From: JANQPX01 sp039197065
GTDB taxonomy: Bacteria > Pseudomonadota > Alphaproteobacteria > Geminicoccales > Geminicoccaceae
Assembly: GCA_039197065.1 (NCBI GenBank)
Contig: JBCCUL010000001.1
Coordinates: 186,001-250,000, forward strand
DNA: 64,000 nucleotides
Direction: 5' to 3'
Every line of letters begins with the position of its first letter. Position 1 is the first letter of the stretch. The notes beneath the pieces were generated by a model. The model had not been told where the DNA came from, made no database searches, and saw only the letters and a program-made list of their open reading frames with translations. Of this stretch, positions 43,433 through 51,835 are shown one piece after another. Position numbers and translations under genes: made by a program.

Positions 43433-44488
43433 TTATCGAGCAATGCGCTGTTCCGATTGTCGATCGAACAGGTGGGCGTGGCTGGTTTCGGCCTTGATGC
43501 CGACGGTCTCGCCGATAGCTTTTCGCATGTGGCGCGAGCCGCGGGCGGCGATGTGTTGATTGCCGGCGGTGATGGTGACCAGGACGGACTCGCCGGTGAG
43601 TTCTGTGGCGTAGACTGGGGCGTCGAAATCGCCCTGGCCGGCTTCAACGACCGTGAGGTCTTCCGGTCGTATACCAAGGACGAGGTTCGTCCGGGTGTCG
43701 CCGCCGACATTGGGCACGCGGACGCCTTCGGCCTCGAATGCGCCGTTGTTGGTGCTGCCGACGATGAGGTTCATCGCGGGGGAGCCGATGAAGCCGGCGA
43801 CGAACAGGTTGGCGGGGCTGTCGTAGATTTCTTCCGGCGGGGCGAGCTGCTGGATGACGCCGTGGTTCATGACGGCGACGCGGTCGGCGAGGGTCATCGC
43901 CTCGATCTGGTCGTGGGTGACGTAGATCGTGGTGGTCGCCAGCTCATGCTGCAGATGTTTCAATTCGGCGCGGGTCGACACCCGCAGCTTGGCGTCGAGG
44001 TTGGACAAGGGCTCGTCCATCAAGAACACCTTGGGTTCACGCACGATCGCGCGCGCCAGCGCCACCCGCTGACGCTGGCCGCCGGAGAGCTGGCGCGGTT
44101 TGCGATCCAGCAATTCACCGAGCTGCACGCGCCGGGCGGCGAGTCCGATGCGATCATCCCATTCCGACTTCGGCACGCCGCGCACCTTCAGCGGATAGGA
44201 AATATTTTCGCGCACTGTCATGTGGGGGTAGAGGCCGTAATTCTGGAAGACCATGGCGACGTCCCGGTCCTTCGGCAGATCGTCATTGACCATGCGATCG
44301 CCGATCCAGATTTCTCCCGACGTTGGCTCCTCCAGCCCTGCTACCATGCGCATGGTCGTGGTCTTGCCGCAGCCGGAGGGGCCGAGCAGCACAAGAAATT
44401 CCTTGTCCTTGATATCAAGCGATTGGTTGTCGACGCCGACCACATCGCCCCAGCGCTTGGTGATATTCTCCAGACGAACCCCGGCCAT
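43433..44488 (-). CDS. CUT1-type sugar ABC transporter ATP-binding protein (system A)
   Basis: 351 residues, MalK/UgpC type. Walker A GPSGCGKTT, Q-loop VFQNYGLYPHM, signature LSGGQRQR, Walker B VFLMDEPLSNLDAKLR and the H-loop THDQIEAMTLADR are all intact. The C-terminal regulatory TOBE domain spans about 240-351. It powers the permeases encoded just upstream (44612-46315). It is closely similar to the system B ATPase at 48263, including an uncommon STRAEL/STRAQI stretch after Walker B where most MalK proteins have MRxEI. Confidence 0.92.
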   Translation of the reverse strand: MAGVRLENITKRWGDVVGVDNQSLDIKDKEFLVLLGPSGCGKTTTMRMVAGLEEPTSGEIWIGDRMVNDDLPKDRDVAMVFQNYGLYPHMTVRENISYPLKVRGVPKSEWDDRIGLAARRVQLGELLDRKPRQLSGGQRQRVALARAIVREPKVFLMDEPLSNLDAKLRVSTRAELKHLQHELATTTIYVTHDQIEAMTLADRVAVMNHGVIQQLAPPEEIYDSPANLFVAGFIGSPAMNLIVGSTNNGAFEAEGVRVPNVGGDTRTNLVLGIRPEDLTVVEAGQGDFDAPVYATELTGESVLVTITAGNQHIAARGSRHMRKAIGETVGIKAETSHAHLFDRQSEQRIAR

Positions 44489-44611
44489 CTGTTTAGTGCT
44501 CTCCGCATTTGATTCTGGATAGCTTCATCGCATGTCGCTCCCGACGTTCAAGGACTTGGGCGCAAACCGTCGAGCCAAGCACCTCCGTTCCGAGTCCATG
44601 GTGTGACCACG

Positions 44612-45439
44612 TCACCTGACGGCGCCCATGGTCATGCCCTGGACGAAGTGTTTTTGAATGATGAGGGCGAGGACGAACATCGGCAGCATGATGATGATGC
44701 CTGCGGCGGCGAGGAGGTTCCAGAGGTCGCCTTCCTCCGCCTTGAAGAGGGCGAGGCCGACGGGGAGAGTGACGGCCTCATTCGTCGTAAGGATGAGCGC
44801 AAACAAGAAATCGTTCCAGGCGATGATGAAGCAGAAGATCGCGGCGGTGATGATGCCGGGGGCGGCCATGGGCAGCACGATGTTTCTGATGACCTGCCAG
44901 CGGGTGGAGCCGTCAACGAGGGCGGCTTCCTCGGTATCCATAGGGATGCCGTCGATGAAGCCTTTGATCATCCAGACGGCGAACGGCATGACGATCGAGA
45001 GGTTGACGATGATCAGGCCGAGGCGGGTGTCGAGGATGCCGAGATCGCGGAACATGAGGAAGAAGGGGAGCACGATGACGACGGCCGGCACGAACTGCGT
45101 CGCCAGGATCATGACGAACATGATGCGCTCTCCCTTCAGCCTAAAGCGTGAGAAGGAATAGGCTGCCATGGTGGCGAGCGGGATCGCGATCAGCACGGTG
45201 ACAAAGGCGACGATGGTCGAGTTGAAGAGCTTTTCATGCAGGTCGTAGGGCGACTGGAAGACGGTCTCGAAATTTTTGAAGGTCGGCGTGAAGAACAGCT
45301 TCAGCTGGTAGACGTCGACATGGGTCTTGAAGGCGGCCATGGCGATCCAGAGGATCGGGATCATCATCACGGCGGCGACGAGCAACACCAGTGCGTCGCG
45401 GATGCCAGCGTAGACTTTCTGTTTTTGCTTGTTTGTCAT
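44612..45439 (-). CDS. Sugar ABC transporter permease, MalG type (system A)
   Basis: 275 residues, six membrane helices, with the EAA coupling motif EEAALVDGSTRWQVIRNIVL contacting the ATPase. MalG-type by its length, its position after the MalF-type gene and its C-terminal KHFVQGMTMGAVR, the usual ending of this subunit. It starts 3 bases after the preceding permease gene stop. A 123-base gap follows before the ATPase gene. Confidence 0.92.
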   Translation of the reverse strand: MTNKQKQKVYAGIRDALVLLVAAVMMIPILWIAMAAFKTHVDVYQLKLFFTPTFKNFETVFQSPYDLHEKLFNSTIVAFVTVLIAIPLATMAAYSFSRFRLKGERIMFVMILATQFVPAVVIVLPFFLMFRDLGILDTRLGLIIVNLSIVMPFAVWMIKGFIDGIPMDTEEAALVDGSTRWQVIRNIVLPMAAPGIITAAIFCFIIAWNDFLFALILTTNEAVTLPVGLALFKAEEGDLWNLLAAAGIIIMLPMFVLALIIQKHFVQGMTMGAVR

Positions 45440-45442
45440 CGC

Positions 45443-46315
45443 TCAGTCCCGCCGGAAGACGTAGCGTGTGTAGAGATAGGTGAGCACGATCATGGGCAGT
45501 ACCATGATCCAGGCGATCGAGGCGGCGAAGCCCATGTCGTAATATTTGAAGCCGTTGAAGTAGGCGTAGTGGGCGAGGGTCTGCGTCGCCGTGCCGGGGC
45601 CGCCATTGGTAAGCATGTAGATCTGATCGAAGGTCTTGATGGAGAAGATCGACTTCAGGATTGTGACGATCGCCAGCACCGGCATGAGCTGCGGCAAGGT
45701 CACGTCTTTGAACGCCTGCCAGGCGGATGCGCCGTCGACATAGGCGGCTTCAATCGTCTCCTTTGGCAGAGCCGCGATCCCGCCGATCAGGACGAGCGTG
45801 ATGAAGGGAATCCACCCCCAGACATCCGCCATCACGCAGACCGCGAAGGCGAGCGTCGGGTTGGAGAGCCAGGCGACTTCGGCAAGCGGCGGAAAGAGGA
45901 TGCCGAAAAAGGCGTCGAACAGGCCGAATTCCGGATTGAACATGAACCGGAACGAAACGCCGACGAGGGCAGGGGACATGGCGAAGGGGAGGATGAGAAG
46001 CGTTCTGACCGTGAGCCGAAGCTTGCCGCCTGGTGCCAGGAGCAGTGCGATGCCGAGGGCGATCAGAACGGTGAGGCTGACGGTCAGGGTGGAGTAGAGC
46101 GTCGTGACCCAGGTGGCGTTCCAGAAAGCGGGCTCCTCGAACAGCGCCCACTCATAGTTCTCGAACCCGATGAAGGGACCGGGCACGTTCGACTTGGATA
46201 GGCGCCAGGTGCGGAACGAGAGTATAAGCGACTGGATCAACGGCCAGATCGCCGTCACGAACACCACGGTGACGGCAGGCAGCACCAGCAGGTATTTGAG
46301 ATGACGGTCGCGCAT
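45443..46315 (-). CDS. Sugar ABC transporter permease, MalF type (system A)
   Basis: 290 residues, six membrane helices, EAA motif IEAAYVDGASAWQAFKDVTL. An N-terminal helix is followed by a periplasmic segment (FENYEWALFEEPAFWNATWV), as in CUT1 MalF-like subunits without the large P2 loop. It pairs with the MalG-type subunit encoded 3 bases downstream. A 373-base hairpin-containing gap separates it from the binding-protein gene. Confidence 0.92.
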   Translation of the reverse strand: MRDRHLKYLLVLPAVTVVFVTAIWPLIQSLILSFRTWRLSKSNVPGPFIGFENYEWALFEEPAFWNATWVTTLYSTLTVSLTVLIALGIALLLAPGGKLRLTVRTLLILPFAMSPALVGVSFRFMFNPEFGLFDAFFGILFPPLAEVAWLSNPTLAFAVCVMADVWGWIPFITLVLIGGIAALPKETIEAAYVDGASAWQAFKDVTLPQLMPVLAIVTILKSIFSIKTFDQIYMLTNGGPGTATQTLAHYAYFNGFKYYDMGFAASIAWIMVLPMIVLTYLYTRYVFRRD

Positions 46316-46423
46316 CTTTTTTGTTACCTGCGCGAGCTAGTGATGGGTGGCGTTGGTGTGATGCATCGTCAGCTCAATCCCATCGTTTGCCAAATGTTAA
46401 CCCCTGCTCATTAAGCTCCGTTT

Positions 46424-46507
46424 TCTGGTCCATGCGATCCTGGGAATCCGCCCGCCCGCCGAGTTTGGTAGGGCTAGGCTCGGATTCCCAGGATCGCATG
46501 GACCAGA
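46424..46507. repeat. Long perfect inverted repeat between binding-protein and permease genes
   Basis: Arms of 27 bases (46424-46450 and 46481-46507) are perfect reverse complements around a 30-base loop. The left arm begins TCTGGTCCATGCGATCC; a second CCGAG/CTCGG pairing is possible in the loop. It lies in the 373-base gap (46316-46688) of a co-directional ABC operon. It could act as an mRNA stabiliser and partial terminator after the binding-protein gene, or be a palindromic repeat element. Confidence 0.85.
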
Positions 46508-46626
46508 TCGTCATTGTCGCGCTCGGTGGTTAAGGAATGGTCAATCTCAGTGGGCTTTCGCCGGTGTCTTGGCAGGTTTTTGAAGGATGTGTCTCCCGCC
46601 ACGTCTCCAATCAGCGCGCCAATCGG

Positions 46627-46680
46627 ACGGGCAGCCTCACAGGCAAGTCTGGGTGACCCGCTCTAGGGTAGGCTGCCCGT
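46627..46680 (-). repeat. Second intercistronic hairpin after the system A binding-protein gene
   Basis: ACGGGCAGCCT (46627-46637) pairs perfectly with AGGCTGCCCGT (46670-46680) across a 32-base loop, starting about 9 bases after the binding-protein stop on the minus strand. Without a T-run it looks like an mRNA 3'-end stabiliser that lets binding-protein mRNA accumulate over permease mRNA. Confidence 0.6.
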
Positions 46681-46688
46681 TCTATAGA

Positions 46689-48026
46689 CTAGTAGTAGCC
46701 GGCGCGTCTCAGGATTTTTTCGGCGCGTTCGGCGGCGTCGGTCATGAGCTGTTCGACGTCACCGCCGGAGGCGGCTTCGGCGATCGCGGCGGAGAGGATG
46801 TCTCCGATTTCCGGCCATTCCGCGATTTGCGGCATGATGTCGGACTCCTCGAGGGATGCCCAGGCGGCTTCCTGGATGTTGTCGTTGGCCGCATTGACCT
46901 CCGGGTCCTGCAGGTTGGCGATATGGGTCACGACATTGTTGACGATCGACTTGCCGGCGACCTCACGCTCGGTGGCGTTGGCCTTCTCCATCTCGGGATT
47001 GGAGAGCCATTTCAGGAACTCCCAGGCGGCCTCCTGGTTCTCCGAGTAGGAGGACACCGAGAAGGGCATGGAGATGGCGTAGGTGACCGAGCGGTCCCGA
47101 TAGGTGGGAAGACCAGTGAACGCGACTTGTTCCTTGGTAAGCGTCGAACTCTCCGGGTTGGTCATCGGCGAGTAGGCCCACCACCAGACCGGGATCATCG
47201 CCGAATTGCCTTGGGTGAAGCTCTGGCGTGCGTCCTGTTCAACGAAGGAGAGGGACGCGGGATTGGTCACCTTATGCTCGGTGTGCAGCGCTATATAATC
47301 CTTGGTCGCCTGAATGCCCTCTTCAGACGCCCAGATCGGCTTGAAGTTCTCGTCGAACACGTCGGCGCCTGCGGACCAGAGGTAGTTCAGCCAGATGAAC
47401 AGGTTCTGGCGATTGCCGTCATTGTGGTAGTAGAGCGCGAGCGGCTCGATGTCTTTTTCCGAGGAGCGGATGGCAGTGCCAGCGGCGATCACATCATCCC
47501 AGCTTGTCGGCGCTGCCAAGCCGAGCTCGTCGAAGATGTCCTTTCGGTAGAACATCAGCATGGCGTGCGCACGCAGCGGGAAGCCCAGCGTCTTGCCTTC
47601 GAACTGCGCGGACTTCGCAAACGCGCCGGGATAGCGATCCATCGAAATGCCGTCGCGCGCCATCCACTCGTCGATCGGCTGCAGCCAGTGGGCGTTAGGC
47701 GGGCCCCAGCTGTCGAGATAGTTCACGACGTCGAAGCTGCCATCGGCGGCCACGCCGACGGCTGAAACTTTCTCTTGCAGGGCCGTGAAGGGGATGAATG
47801 TCCACTCGGTCTCGATGCCGGTGAGTTCGGTGAATTCGTCGTCACGCAGCATCAGCCCGTCGAACTGCGGCGTCACGACGGACAGGATATTAAGTTTGGT
47901 ACCCTCGTGAGGTTTGCCGGGGGTTAAGTCGTAGGGCAGATCCTCCGCGATCGCTGAACTGACGATCCCCAAAACAAAGGCAGCGCCAACAGCTGCCGCC
48001 GTCAGATGTCGTCCGGCCATTTTCAT
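46689..48026 (-). CDS. Sugar ABC transporter substrate-binding protein (system A)
   Basis: 445 residues, family 1 extracellular solute-binding protein. A signal peptide (MKMAGRHLTAAAVGAAFVLGIVSSAIA, cleaved near residue 27) is followed by the family's N-lobe (KLNILSVVTPQFDGLM) and the SWDDVIAAGTAI and GNSAMIPVWWWAYS hinge/ligand segments. Tryptophans in the last suggest sugar stacking. First gene of system A; ligand unknown. Divergent from the system B ATPase gene. Confidence 0.92.
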   Translation of the reverse strand: MKMAGRHLTAAAVGAAFVLGIVSSAIAEDLPYDLTPGKPHEGTKLNILSVVTPQFDGLMLRDDEFTELTGIETEWTFIPFTALQEKVSAVGVAADGSFDVVNYLDSWGPPNAHWLQPIDEWMARDGISMDRYPGAFAKSAQFEGKTLGFPLRAHAMLMFYRKDIFDELGLAAPTSWDDVIAAGTAIRSSEKDIEPLALYYHNDGNRQNLFIWLNYLWSAGADVFDENFKPIWASEEGIQATKDYIALHTEHKVTNPASLSFVEQDARQSFTQGNSAMIPVWWWAYSPMTNPESSTLTKEQVAFTGLPTYRDRSVTYAISMPFSVSSYSENQEAAWEFLKWLSNPEMEKANATEREVAGKSIVNNVVTHIANLQDPEVNAANDNIQEAAWASLEESDIMPQIAEWPEIGDILSAAIAEAASGGDVEQLMTDAAERAEKILRRAGYY

Positions 48027-48072
48027 CGATGTCTCCCTGATTGTTTGCAGCTGACCGCCGATAGTTTTGTTG

Positions 48073-48088
48073 ATGCAATCGTATTCAT
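48073..48088. promoter_or_regulatory. LacI-type operator candidate in the system A/B divergent promoter region
   Basis: ATGCAATCGTATTCAT is an imperfect palindrome (ATGnAnnCGnnTnCAT) with the central CG typical of LacI-family operators. It lies about 50 bases upstream of the system A binding-protein gene, in the 236-base gap before the system B ATPase gene. A LacI-family regulator is encoded at 55623. Confidence 0.45.
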
Positions 48089-48262
48089 TCCAGCGCTATC
48101 ATATGCCGCCTTTCGATTCAACGTTCGATTGCCGCCTCATTGTTCGTCCGGTGAGCATTTTCCCGAGCGCTAGAAAAGGCTTGCCATTATCATTGGCGGA
48201 TCGCTAGGTTTCAACGCATACCTATGCAAGTTGAGGCCCGCATCGGGCCGTCGGGGAGCGTC

Positions 48263-49315
48263 ATGGCCGAGATCCAGCTGCGCAACATCACCAAGCGCTG
48301 GGGTAGCTTCGTCGGCGTCGACAATTTTGATCTTACGATCGCCGATCGCGAGTTTCTGGTGCTGCTCGGACCGTCGGGTTGCGGCAAGACCACGACTATG
48401 CGCATGGTCGCCGGCCTCGAAGACGCGACCGACGGGGATATCCTGATCGGTGGGCGCGTCGTCAACGATCTCGAGCCCAAGGACCGGGACGTTGCCATGG
48501 TCTTTCAGTCCTACGGCCTCTACCCGAACATGAATGTCTACGAGAATATCCGCTTTCCACTGAAAGTCCGGAAGGTGGATCCTGCGACCCACGACCAGCG
48601 GGTGAAGCGCGCGGCCGAGATGGTCGAGCTCACCGAGTTTTTTCATCGAAAGCCTGCCGAGCTTTCCGGCGGTCAGCGCCAGCGCGTGGCACTCGCCCGC
48701 GCCATCGTGCGCGAGCCCACCGTGTTCCTGATGGACGAGCCGCTCTCCAACCTGGACGCCAAACTCCGCGTCTCGACCCGCGCGCAGATCAAGAACCTGC
48801 AACATGAGCTCAAGGTCACGACGATCTACGTCACCCACGACCAGATCGAGGCGATGACGCTTGCCGACCGCGTGGTGGTCATGAACCGCGGCGTCATTCA
48901 GCAGGTCGGCACACCCACCGACATCTACGACCATCCCGCCAACACCTTCGTCGCCGGCTTCATCGGCTCCCCGGCGATGAACCTCATGGAAGGCCGGCTG
49001 GAAGCCGGGGTCTTTACCGGCGAGAATGTCCGCATTGCCGGACTGGATGGCCCCGATGGGCCGGTGATACTCGGCTATCGTGCAGAGGATGCAGAGGTCA
49101 GTGACGGCGTCGGGCAGATCGAAGCTGATGTCTACACGATCGAGCTTCTCGGCGATGCCACCATGATCACGGTTCGCGCCGCCGGCGCTTTCGTTTCGGT
49201 CAAGGCCGGCAAGGACTATCGCACCGAGATCGGCAAGCAGGTGGCAATCGCTGTCGATCCGAGCATCTGTCATCTCTTCCATCACCAGACCGGTGAGCGG
49301 CTGGGATCGGGATGA
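48263..49315 (+). CDS. CUT1-type sugar ABC transporter ATP-binding protein (system B)
   Basis: 350 residues from the ATG at 48263, preceded by GGGGAG; the 13 codons upstream in frame lack a site. Walker A GPSGCGKTT, Q-loop VFQSYGLYPNM, LSGGQRQR, VFLMDEPLSNLDAKLR and THDQIEAMTLADR are complete, with a TOBE domain at the C-terminus. Very similar to the system A ATPase at 43433, implying a local duplication. First gene of a long forward run: ATPase, binding protein, two permeases, then catabolic enzymes. Confidence 0.92.
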   Translation: MAEIQLRNITKRWGSFVGVDNFDLTIADREFLVLLGPSGCGKTTTMRMVAGLEDATDGDILIGGRVVNDLEPKDRDVAMVFQSYGLYPNMNVYENIRFPLKVRKVDPATHDQRVKRAAEMVELTEFFHRKPAELSGGQRQRVALARAIVREPTVFLMDEPLSNLDAKLRVSTRAQIKNLQHELKVTTIYVTHDQIEAMTLADRVVVMNRGVIQQVGTPTDIYDHPANTFVAGFIGSPAMNLMEGRLEAGVFTGENVRIAGLDGPDGPVILGYRAEDAEVSDGVGQIEADVYTIELLGDATMITVRAAGAFVSVKAGKDYRTEIGKQVAIAVDPSICHLFHHQTGERLGSG

Positions 49316-49363
49316 TGGCGGTTCACGTCACAATGCTAGCTTCATATCCACGGGAGGTTTGAA

Positions 49364-50575
49364 ATGTTGAAGAAGCTTCTGCTCGCAGGCGCCATGTCGC
49401 TGGCTGCGACCACCGCTTACGCCGACTGCGCGTTCGAGAATGACGTGCCCGTCAAGTCGTTGTCGGCAGGCTTCGAGGCCTGGAAGGCTGTTACCGACGC
49501 CATGGCCGAATGCGGCAACGTCCAGGCCGAGCTTGATCAGGAATTCCGCACCAAGCAGCCGGCGGGCTTCGCTGCCAATCCGTCCCTCTATCATATCGGC
49601 GGTGTGGCCAACGGAACCCTGGTGCCGCTCCTGAATGAAGGTACGATCCGTCCGCTCGACGATCTGGTCGCCGCCCACGGCCAGCAGCTCAGCCCGAACC
49701 AGCTCATCAAGGTGGACGGCCAGATCATGGCCATCTCGATGATGGTGAACGCCCAGCATCTTATGTACCGCGAGGACATCCTGAGCGACCTCGGCATCGA
49801 GGTTCCGGCGAGCTATGACGACGTTATCGCCGCGGCCGAGAAGATCAAGGAAGCCGGTGTTGTCGATTACCCGCTCGGTGGCACCCTCGAGAGTGGTTGG
49901 AACCTCGCCCAGGAATTCGTGAACATGTATTTCGGCTTCGGCGGCGAGTTTGTCGACGCCTCCAGCCAGCCGACCATCAATAATGAGAACGGCGTCAAGG
50001 CGCTCGAGATGATGAAGCGCCTAACCGACTACATGGACCCCGAATATCTGGTCGCCGATTCGACTTACGTGCAGCAGCAGCTCCAACAGGGCAAGGTCGC
50101 CATGGCCAATCTCTGGGGCAGCCGCGCAGGCGCCGTGAACGATGAAGGTGAAAGCCAGGTGGTCGGCAAGGTGACTATGGCCAAGGCGCCAGCCGCTGTG
50201 CCGGGCAGCATTCCCGCCTCCACCGTCTGGTGGGACGGCATCGTGATCGCCAAGAACATCTCGGACGAAGAAGCTGAGGCCGCCTTCAAGGTCGCCATGG
50301 AAGGCCTCGACACGGAGATGGTCCAGGGCGCCAATGACGCGGCTGTCTGGCTGGTCGAAGGCTTTGAGACCGGCCCGCTCTCAAAGGGCGTGATCGAGAC
50401 CGTCGTCGCCGGCACCAAGTCCTATCCCGCCAGCGCCGAGATGGGCCTGATGCACACCGCACTCGGCAACGGTATCGCCGACTTCCTGAACGGCGACAAG
50501 GACGCCGCCACGACCCTCGCCGACATCGAAGCCGCGTACCTCACCGCCGCCAAAGAAGCCGGCCTCGTCCAATAG
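49364..50575 (+). CDS. ABC transporter substrate-binding protein (system B)
   Basis: 403 residues with a short signal peptide (MLKKLLLAGAMSLAATTAYA). The mature part starts DCAFEND; C22 and the cysteine in MAECGNV could form a disulfide. It has the family 1 binding-protein framework (EVPASYDDVIAAAEKIKEAG, QQGKVAMANLWGSRAG, IPASTVWWDGIVIAKN) but is divergent from typical maltose-type proteins. GGGAGG precedes the start. A 234-base gap with small hairpins (CCCC-attc-GGGG and GGTTTG/CAAACC at 50761-50790) separates it from the permease genes. Confidence 0.9.
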   Translation: MLKKLLLAGAMSLAATTAYADCAFENDVPVKSLSAGFEAWKAVTDAMAECGNVQAELDQEFRTKQPAGFAANPSLYHIGGVANGTLVPLLNEGTIRPLDDLVAAHGQQLSPNQLIKVDGQIMAISMMVNAQHLMYREDILSDLGIEVPASYDDVIAAAEKIKEAGVVDYPLGGTLESGWNLAQEFVNMYFGFGGEFVDASSQPTINNENGVKALEMMKRLTDYMDPEYLVADSTYVQQQLQQGKVAMANLWGSRAGAVNDEGESQVVGKVTMAKAPAAVPGSIPASTVWWDGIVIAKNISDEEAEAAFKVAMEGLDTEMVQGANDAAVWLVEGFETGPLSKGVIETVVAGTKSYPASAEMGLMHTALGNGIADFLNGDKDAATTLADIEAAYLTAAKEAGLVQ

Positions 50576-50809
50576 TGGCGCGGCCACCTCGTTGACTCGG
50601 AGTCGCTGGTGGGAGGGGTTTGTGGATTAGCCTTCCACCGGCGGCGACAAAGGATGAAGCGAGCGAGTCGAAACTTGAAAGAGTGGACTCCAAACAGCCG
50701 GTGGGAAGCGAAGTTGATCGAGCGTCCCTCCGGTGACTGACGATGCATCAAGCGGCCTTGCCCCATTCGGGGTTTGGCCACCGGCAAACCTAAGAGAGAA
50801 GAGGGACTG

Positions 50810-51835
50810 ATGAAGTTTAAGACATTTGCCGCGTTCGTCGGCCCCTCGCTCTTTTTGATGTTGCTGTTCATTGCGGCGCCGCTGATCAGCGTCTTCATGC
50901 AGAGCTTCTATCTCGAACAGCCCATCATCGAGACGGTCGAGGTCGAAAGCTGCACGCCCGGTTTCCCCGATCCCATCTGCACTATCGAGACACGGACAAG
51001 GCCAGTGCTTGACGAGAACGGGCAGGTGCAGACCGTGACCCGCTTCGTCGGCCTGGAGAGCTATCGCAACGTCATCCAGCCGGAACGCGCGCTCGCAGCC
51101 CTGGGGGCGTTCGACTTCGGTGCGTTGCTCACGATCGATTTCTGGAAAGCGCTACGCTTCACGCTCACCTTCACCCTGATCACCCTGCCGTTGGTGATCG
51201 GCATCGGCCTTTTGATTGCAGTAACGGTCAACAATACGGTGCGTTCGATTCGCGGCCCGATCATCTTCGTCTCGTTGCTGCCCTTTATCATCACGCCCGT
51301 GATCGGCGCGCTTTCCATCAGATGGCTGTTTATCGGCGATGGCATCATGACTGCCTTTCTCGAATGGTGGCTCGACCGCGACATCGCCATGTTCGCCCAG
51401 GGCTGGACCATCGAGCTCTTGATGCTGTTCTATCGCGTCTGGCACGTAGCACCCTTCGCTTTCGTCATATTCTACGCCGGCCTTCAGACGGTGAATCAGG
51501 ACACCCTGGAGAGCGCCATCGTCGACGGCGCCAGCCGTTTCGAGCGCCTTCGTTACGTCATCGTCCCCCATCTGATGCCGCTCATCATCTTCATCTCGCT
51601 CATTCACCTGATGGACGCTTATCGCGTCTTCGAGGAGATCATCGGCTTTTCCAGCCAGGCCCATCTCATATCACTGCAGTTCCTGACCTATGACTTCCTC
51701 GTGCCCGACGACAGCGGCAACCGATCGATTTCCCGCGCCTCCGCCAGCGCCATGCTCACCATGGTCGGCATCGTCATCCTCCTGGTGCCGCTGATCATGC
51801 GGACCTGGCGCGATCACCGTGGAGGCCGGCTATGA
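50810..51835 (+). CDS. ABC transporter permease, MalF type, with enlarged first periplasmic loop (system B)
   Basis: 341 residues from the ATG at 50810, with GAGGG upstream. Six core helices and the EAA motif LESAIVDGASRFERLRYVIV. Between helix 1 and the rest lies an unusually long periplasmic loop (about 28-90) with two cysteines (ESCTPGFPDPICTIETR), likely a disulfide-bonded hairpin. Most CUT1 permeases of this type lack it. The stop overlaps the next gene's start (ATGA). Confidence 0.9.
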   Translation: MKFKTFAAFVGPSLFLMLLFIAAPLISVFMQSFYLEQPIIETVEVESCTPGFPDPICTIETRTRPVLDENGQVQTVTRFVGLESYRNVIQPERALAALGAFDFGALLTIDFWKALRFTLTFTLITLPLVIGIGLLIAVTVNNTVRSIRGPIIFVSLLPFIITPVIGALSIRWLFIGDGIMTAFLEWWLDRDIAMFAQGWTIELLMLFYRVWHVAPFAFVIFYAGLQTVNQDTLESAIVDGASRFERLRYVIVPHLMPLIIFISLIHLMDAYRVFEEIIGFSSQAHLISLQFLTYDFLVPDDSGNRSISRASASAMLTMVGIVILLVPLIMRTWRDHRGGRL

